A stretch of 64,000 nucleotides of DNA from Natrinema sp. HArc-T2. Lineage in GTDB: Archaea; Halobacteriota; Halobacteria; Halobacteriales; Natrialbaceae. The translations under genes and the position numbers were made by a program. Positions 60,370-64,000 of this stretch are shown piece by piece; the stretch's first letter is position 1; each line of letters starts with the position of its first letter. The notes beneath the pieces are model-generated. The model worked only from the letters and a program-made list of their open reading frames with translations, did not search any database and was not told where the DNA came from. Location: positions 682,001 to 746,000 of the forward strand of contig NZ_JBGUAZ010000001.1 of the NCBI RefSeq assembly GCF_041821085.1, given 5' to 3'.

Positions 60370-62523
60370 TTACTCGAGTTCGCGTCCGATCGTCGCGCGT
60401 TGCTCGCTGATCTCGGTTGCGTCGGTTTCGATCGTTCGGTCGCCAACGTCGATCGTGAGTCGCCCGTCGTCGGTCGCAGCGCCGAGTTTGACGACCGGCG
60501 CGACGCCGTCGAACGCCTCGCGGACTGTCTCGACCGAGTCGGTCTGGATCAGTGCGCGACCGGGCTGCTCGTAGAAGAGTTCGCTCGCGGGGTCCTCCCC
60601 CGGAAGCGAGACCTCGAGGCCGGCGTCGTCGGTGACCATCTCGGCGAGGGAAACGGCGAGACCGCCGTGGCTGACGTCGTGGACGGCCAGCGTCGTGTCG
60701 TCGTCTGCGACTGCGGCCAGCGTTTCGACGAAGCTGGTGGGTTCGTCGGGCAGTTCGGGGAACCCGTCGCTGCCGTCGAACTGTGCGAGATACTCGGAGC
60801 CGCCGAGGCCGAGGTCGCCTGCCTCGAGTCCGAGGTCGCCGACGAGCACCAGGTCGCCGTCGGCGTCGACCGACAGCGGCGGCGCGTCGTAGCCGTCTTT
60901 GGCACCGACCATCGCCAGCGTCGGCGTCGGCGGAATCGGCCCCGCGACGGAGTCGTTGTACAGCGAGACGTTGCCGCCGACGATCGGCGTCGACAGCGTC
61001 TCACACATCTCTGCGAGGCCATCGACGATACCAGTAAAGCCACCGTAGACGTCAGGCTTCTCCGGATTACCGCCGTTGAGGCAGTTCACTGCGGCCAGTG
61101 GCGTCGCGCCTTTGGCCGCGATGTTCGTCGCGTTCTCGAGTGCGACCGCGCGGGCACCCTCGTAGGGCGCGACGTCGGTCCAGTTGGGTGCCGCACCCGA
61201 GGAGATCGCCAGGCCCTGTTCGGCTTCGCGGACGGCGATGATAGCCGCGTCGTCGCCCGGCCCCACGCTCGTGCGGACGCCGACTTCGTGGTCGTACTGG
61301 CGGTAGACCCACCGCTTCGAGGCCGTGTTCGGACTCGAGACGACGGCATCGAACGCGTCCTCGAGGTCGACATCCGGCAGCTCAGTCTCTGGCTCCTCGA
61401 GGTCCTCGGTCGGGAGGTCGTTCATCGGCGCGCCCTCGCCGAGGAAGTAGGCGTCGACGTCGACGACCGTCTCGCCCTCAAACGTACAGACGTAGTTGCC
61501 GTCGGTGACCTCGCCGATGACCGAACAGCCGAGATCGAACCGCTCGACGATCTCGCGTACGCGGTCGACGTTGTCCGGCTCGACCTCGTAGCACATTCGC
61601 TCCTGCGATTCGGCGAGCAGGATCTCCATGGCGTTCATGTTCGGCTCGCGCTGGTGGACACGCTCGAGTTCGATCCGTGCGCCGAGGTCGGCTTTGGCGA
61701 CCATTTCGCTCGAGGCACCGCCGAGGCCGGCGGCACCGAGGTCGCGGGCCGATTCGATCAGGTTCTCGTCGACGAGCGCCTCGTTAGCCTCGATGAGCAG
61801 CTTCTCGGCGTAGGGGTCTCCAACCTGCACTGCAGGGCGGTCTTCAGTTTCGGCGTCTTCGGCGAGGTCCTCGCTGGCGAAGCTCGCGCCGCCGAGTCCG
61901 TCGCGACCGGTGGCGTTACCGACGAGGACGAGCTTGTTACCCGGCTCCTGTGCCTCGGCGGTGACGAGTCGCTCTTCGTTCGTCAGCCCAACACAGGCGA
62001 CGTTGACTAACGGATTGCCCTCGTATTTGGAGTGGAAGTCGACGCTGCCGGCGACGGTGGGGACGCCGATACAGTTGCCGTAGTGGCTGATCCCCTCGAC
62101 GACGCCCTCGAAGAGGTACTTCGAGTGGTCGTCGTCGAACTCGCCGAAGTACAGCGAGTCCGCGAGCGCGATCGGGTACGCGCCCATCGAGAGCGTGTCC
62201 CGAACGATGCCGCCGACACCGGTCGCCGCGCCGTCGAACGGGTCGACGTAGGAGGGGTGGTTGTGGCTTTCGATCCCCATCGTGATGTACGTGTCACCGG
62301 CCTCGTCGTCGCCGCTGTCGGGGAGTGCGACGACTGCCGCGTCGTCGCCCGGCCCGATGACGACGTTCTCGCCCTCGCTGTCGAAGGCCGACAGCAGCGG
62401 TCGCGAGGAGCGGTACGCACAGTGCTCGCTCCAGAGGTTCTCGAACAGCGCCGCCTCCGCCCGTGTCGGCTCCCGGTCCAGTTCGGAAACGACGAGTTCG
62501 CGGTCCGAATCGGCAAGACTCAT
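60370..62523 (-). CDS. purL: Phosphoribosylformylglycinamidine synthase subunit PurL
   Basis: A 717-aa small-type PurL. Motifs: [20 protein letters not shown] (~26), the ATP-site loop [19 protein letters not shown]-type [20 protein letters not shown] (~98), [37 protein letters not shown] and [17 protein letters not shown] (~600). It converts FGAR to FGAM using ATP; it needs PurS and PurQ, which are not in this window. Pathway partner of PurM at 33-34 kb. Confidence 0.95.
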   Translation of the reverse strand: MSLADSDRELVVSELDREPTRAEAALFENLWSEHCAYRSSRPLLSAFDSEGENVVIGPGDDAAVVALPDSGDDEAGDTYITMGIESHNHPSYVDPFDGAATGVGGIVRDTLSMGAYPIALADSLYFGEFDDDHSKYLFEGVVEGISHYGNCIGVPTVAGSVDFHSKYEGNPLVNVACVGLTNEERLVTAEAQEPGNKLVLVGNATGRDGLGGASFASEDLAEDAETEDRPAVQVGDPYAEKLLIEANEALVDENLIESARDLGAAGLGGASSEMVAKADLGARIELERVHQREPNMNAMEILLAESQERMCYEVEPDNVDRVREIVERFDLGCSVIGEVTDGNYVCTFEGETVVDVDAYFLGEGAPMNDLPTEDLEEPETELPDVDLEDAFDAVVSSPNTASKRWVYRQYDHEVGVRTSVGPGDDAAIIAVREAEQGLAISSGAAPNWTDVAPYEGARAVALENATNIAAKGATPLAAVNCLNGGNPEKPDVYGGFTGIVDGLAEMCETLSTPIVGGNVSLYNDSVAGPIPPTPTLAMVGAKDGYDAPPLSVDADGDLVLVGDLGLEAGDLGLGGSEYLAQFDGSDGFPELPDEPTSFVETLAAVADDDTTLAVHDVSHGGLAVSLAEMVTDDAGLEVSLPGEDPASELFYEQPGRALIQTDSVETVREAFDGVAPVVKLGAATDDGRLTIDVGDRTIETDATEISEQRATIGRELE

Positions 62524-62684
62524 TCATCTAGGTGATGAAAGTGGGCCGGTAAAGGGGTTTCTATATGCACGTTTGTGGATATCGGTTTCGGTCGCTCGAG
62601 CGGCTGGTTCGCAGTCGAGCGATCGACGATAGGAAAACGAAGCAGGAGCTTGCTGCTATCCGATACCGACGCGCCGCGATGTCC

Positions 62685-63233
62685 TTATTCGAAGTCGAGA
62701 TCGAACTCGAGGGACACCTGGTTCGTCACGTTGTCGTACAGCGGCGACGTCTCGAGGACTTCCTCGTGTAACGCCTCGAGTTCCTCGTCCGACGCGTCGG
62801 CGTCGATGTGGGTCGTCGCACGAATCTCCTCGTATCCTGCCCGAACCTCGTCGCTCAGCCCGAGGAAGCCCCGGAGGTCGATGTCGCCCTCGAACTCGAA
62901 GCGCATGTCGTCGATTTCGATTCCCTTCGCCGCGGCGTGGCCCGCGTAGGTCACGCTGAGACACGAGCCGATGGCAGCCAGGAGGTGTTCGACCGCGTTC
63001 GGGCCGGTCCGTTCGCCGAGCAACGCCGCTGGTTCGTCGCCGGTTACGGTGAACTCCGGCGATTCGATCGTCGTCTCGTTCTGTTCGAAGTCGCTAATGC
63101 GTGTCTCGCTGGCGAAGCCACCCGTCCACTCCGTCTCGGCACGGAACGTGAACGACGCTTGCTCCGACTCTGCAGAGACGCCTTCGATGAGCGACTCGAG
63201 TTCGTCGACATCGAGTCCGTTTGTTCTGGTCAT
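62685..63233 (-). CDS. OsmC-family protein
   Basis: A 182-aa OsmC-like thiol peroxidase-fold protein: FRAETEWTGGFASETRISDF, GPNAVEHLLAAIGSCLSVTY with the conserved Cys (~99), AAKGIEIDDMRFEFEGDIDL, and C-terminal SPLYDNVTNQVSLEFDLDFE, where the second Cys of true Ohr/OsmC peroxidases is not present (SPLYDN). So the classical two-Cys cycle is incomplete. ATG 63233. Divergent from a paralogue at 63576. Confidence 0.88.
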   Translation of the reverse strand: MTRTNGLDVDELESLIEGVSAESEQASFTFRAETEWTGGFASETRISDFEQNETTIESPEFTVTGDEPAALLGERTGPNAVEHLLAAIGSCLSVTYAGHAAAKGIEIDDMRFEFEGDIDLRGFLGLSDEVRAGYEEIRATTHIDADASDEELEALHEEVLETSPLYDNVTNQVSLEFDLDFE

Positions 63234-63575
63234 GAGTGATTTGTGCAATATTCCGTCCCCTGCAGACTCTGATAACCCTTTCGAAGTAGTCACAACATAT
63301 GGTATCAGATTAGGAAGAACTAGCAATATTCGTATCTAATTAACACCAAATATTTTGCGTTCCTGGATAGAGTCGCAGTCGGCACTAGTTATCGAACTCC
63401 ATTGAACGAACAGTACTGCCCGTATAACGTCTGTTTTCGAGACCAATATGCTCAACAGCACATCTCAGAACTAGCTGCACGTCGGGTATAGTTACCTCAT
63501 CTCATTCGGAAATAATGTCTATTTCCGCCGGGTTTACAACCGGGACAGCGCTACCTGGTATTGGATAGTATCTGC
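63234..63575. promoter_or_regulatory. 342-bp divergent region of the two OsmC genes
   Basis: AT-rich, no gene supported. CGGAAATA-ATGTC-TATTTCCG (63507-63527) is a perfect 8-bp-arm palindrome 49 bp upstream of the right-hand OsmC start. A TATA-like GTATAACG is near 63420. The palindrome is a likely operator for a redox-sensing repressor. Confidence 0.55.
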
Positions 63576-64000
63576 ATGACTCTGAAGAACGGAATCGATA
63601 TGGAGAAGTTCGAACAGCTCACTGCCGCTGCCGAGGACGACCCGGAAAACGCCGACTTCCGGTTTTTTGCGGAAACGGAGTGGACCGGCGATACGACGTG
63701 TGAAACCACCGTCAGTGAGATCGAAAAAGGGGACACGCTCGTCGACTCGCCCGAGTTCACCATGGAAGGTGCGTTGTTCGGCCACCGTGACGCACCGAAC
63801 GCACTCGAGCAGTTGCTGTCCTCGCTTGGGACCTGTCTGACGATCACCTACGCCGCCCACGGCGCAAAGCGGGATATCGAGATCTCCGAGATCCGCCTCG
63901 AGTTCGAGGGCCGGGCCGACATGCGCGGCCTCCTCGGGCTCGCCGACGACGTCCGCCCTGGCTTCGATCACATCGAGTGTACCGCACACGTCGAGTCACC
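63576..64000 (+). CDS. OsmC-family protein, 5' part (runs off window)
   Basis: The first ~141 residues: MTLKNGIDMEKFEQLTAAAE, FFAETEWTGDTTCETTVSEI, PNALEQLLSSLGTCLTITYA with the conserved Cys (~90), KRDIEISEIRLEFEGRADMR. A paralogue of the divergent 62685-63233 gene with the same FAETEWTG and E-FEG segments. The second half lies outside the window, so the second Cys cannot be checked. Confidence 0.85.
   Translation, partial: MTLKNGIDMEKFEQLTAAAEDDPENADFRFFAETEWTGDTTCETTVSEIEKGDTLVDSPEFTMEGALFGHRDAPNALEQLLSSLGTCLTITYAAHGAKRDIEISEIRLEFEGRADMRGLLGLADDVRPGFDHIECTAHVES

Noticed and set aside
59926-62010. A 694-codon plus-strand frame
   Set aside because: Antisense of purL and the HalX gene; purL has complete family motifs, so the long frame is a GC-bias artefact.
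62575-62680. TCGCTCGA/TCGAGCGA inverted repeat upstream of the OsmC stop
   Set aside because: CTCGAG/TCGA-rich palindromes are very common in this GC-rich DNA; not distinguishable from background.
1-64000. CRISPR array
   Set aside because: No regularly spaced direct repeats of 25-40 bp with unique spacers; the dispersed repeats are kilobases apart.

Overview
The window is a GC-rich stretch of haloarchaeal chromosome. The proteins are strongly acidic, the ribosomal operon is archaeal (uL11; uL1-uL10-P1/L12), secretion uses Tat-lipoprotein signals, there is a HalX response regulator and an HTH-10 (Bat-type) regulator, and many genes have a TATA box only 25-30 bp before the start codon (leaderless). 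The gene content fits a Natrialbales-type genus such as Natrinema or Haloterrigena. That placement is inference; no 16S gene is present.

Layout. 1-2.4 kb: end of a methylaspartate-cycle cluster (mal, mch, beta-methylmalyl-CoA lyase). 2.5-8.1 kb: thiI, an MFS transporter, SAM synthetase, a CYTH protein and a SlyD-type FKBP. 8.3-10.7 kb: a KaiC-like protein without a P-loop, and pyrB-pyrI. 10.8-15.4 kb: small regulators, enoyl-CoA hydratase, mobB and a metallo-hydrolase. 15.4-15.6 kb: tRNA-Lys(CTT) with duplicated 3' ends. 15.8-21.2 kb: a TrkA-N/DHH protein, a PRC-barrel protein, and ADP-forming acyl-CoA synthetase with a DRTGG partner. 22-24.7 kb: a zinc/manganese ABC transporter. 25-33 kb: membrane proteins, PfkB kinase, aldehyde dehydrogenase, DpsA, a macro-domain protein and a Usp. 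33-38 kb: purM, a site-2-protease/TraB pair and a NagD-like phosphatase. 39.6-42.8 kb: a 1039-aa actin-like/coiled-coil/membrane-tail protein, divergent from pckA. 45-49 kb: a cutA pseudogene and the ribosomal protein genes. 49-57.5 kb: a TctA-like transporter, BtpA, an OYE, an HpcH aldolase, a peroxiredoxin, and an Lrp regulator with an aminotransferase. 57.8-64 kb: a degenerate sensor kinase with a HalX regulator, purL, and two divergent OsmC paralogues.

Most genes are core metabolism, with no prophage, IS transposase or CRISPR array. The unusual signals are between and inside genes. They are: an ~84-bp palindromic repeat family placed almost only at gene 3' ends; a second 83-bp hairpin element; a tRNA-Lys 3'-end duplication; several operator-like palindromes at metal and oxidative-stress genes; a 67-nt three-way-junction-like structure between the actin-like gene and pckA; the actin-like coiled-coil protein; and a TGA nonsense codon in cutA.
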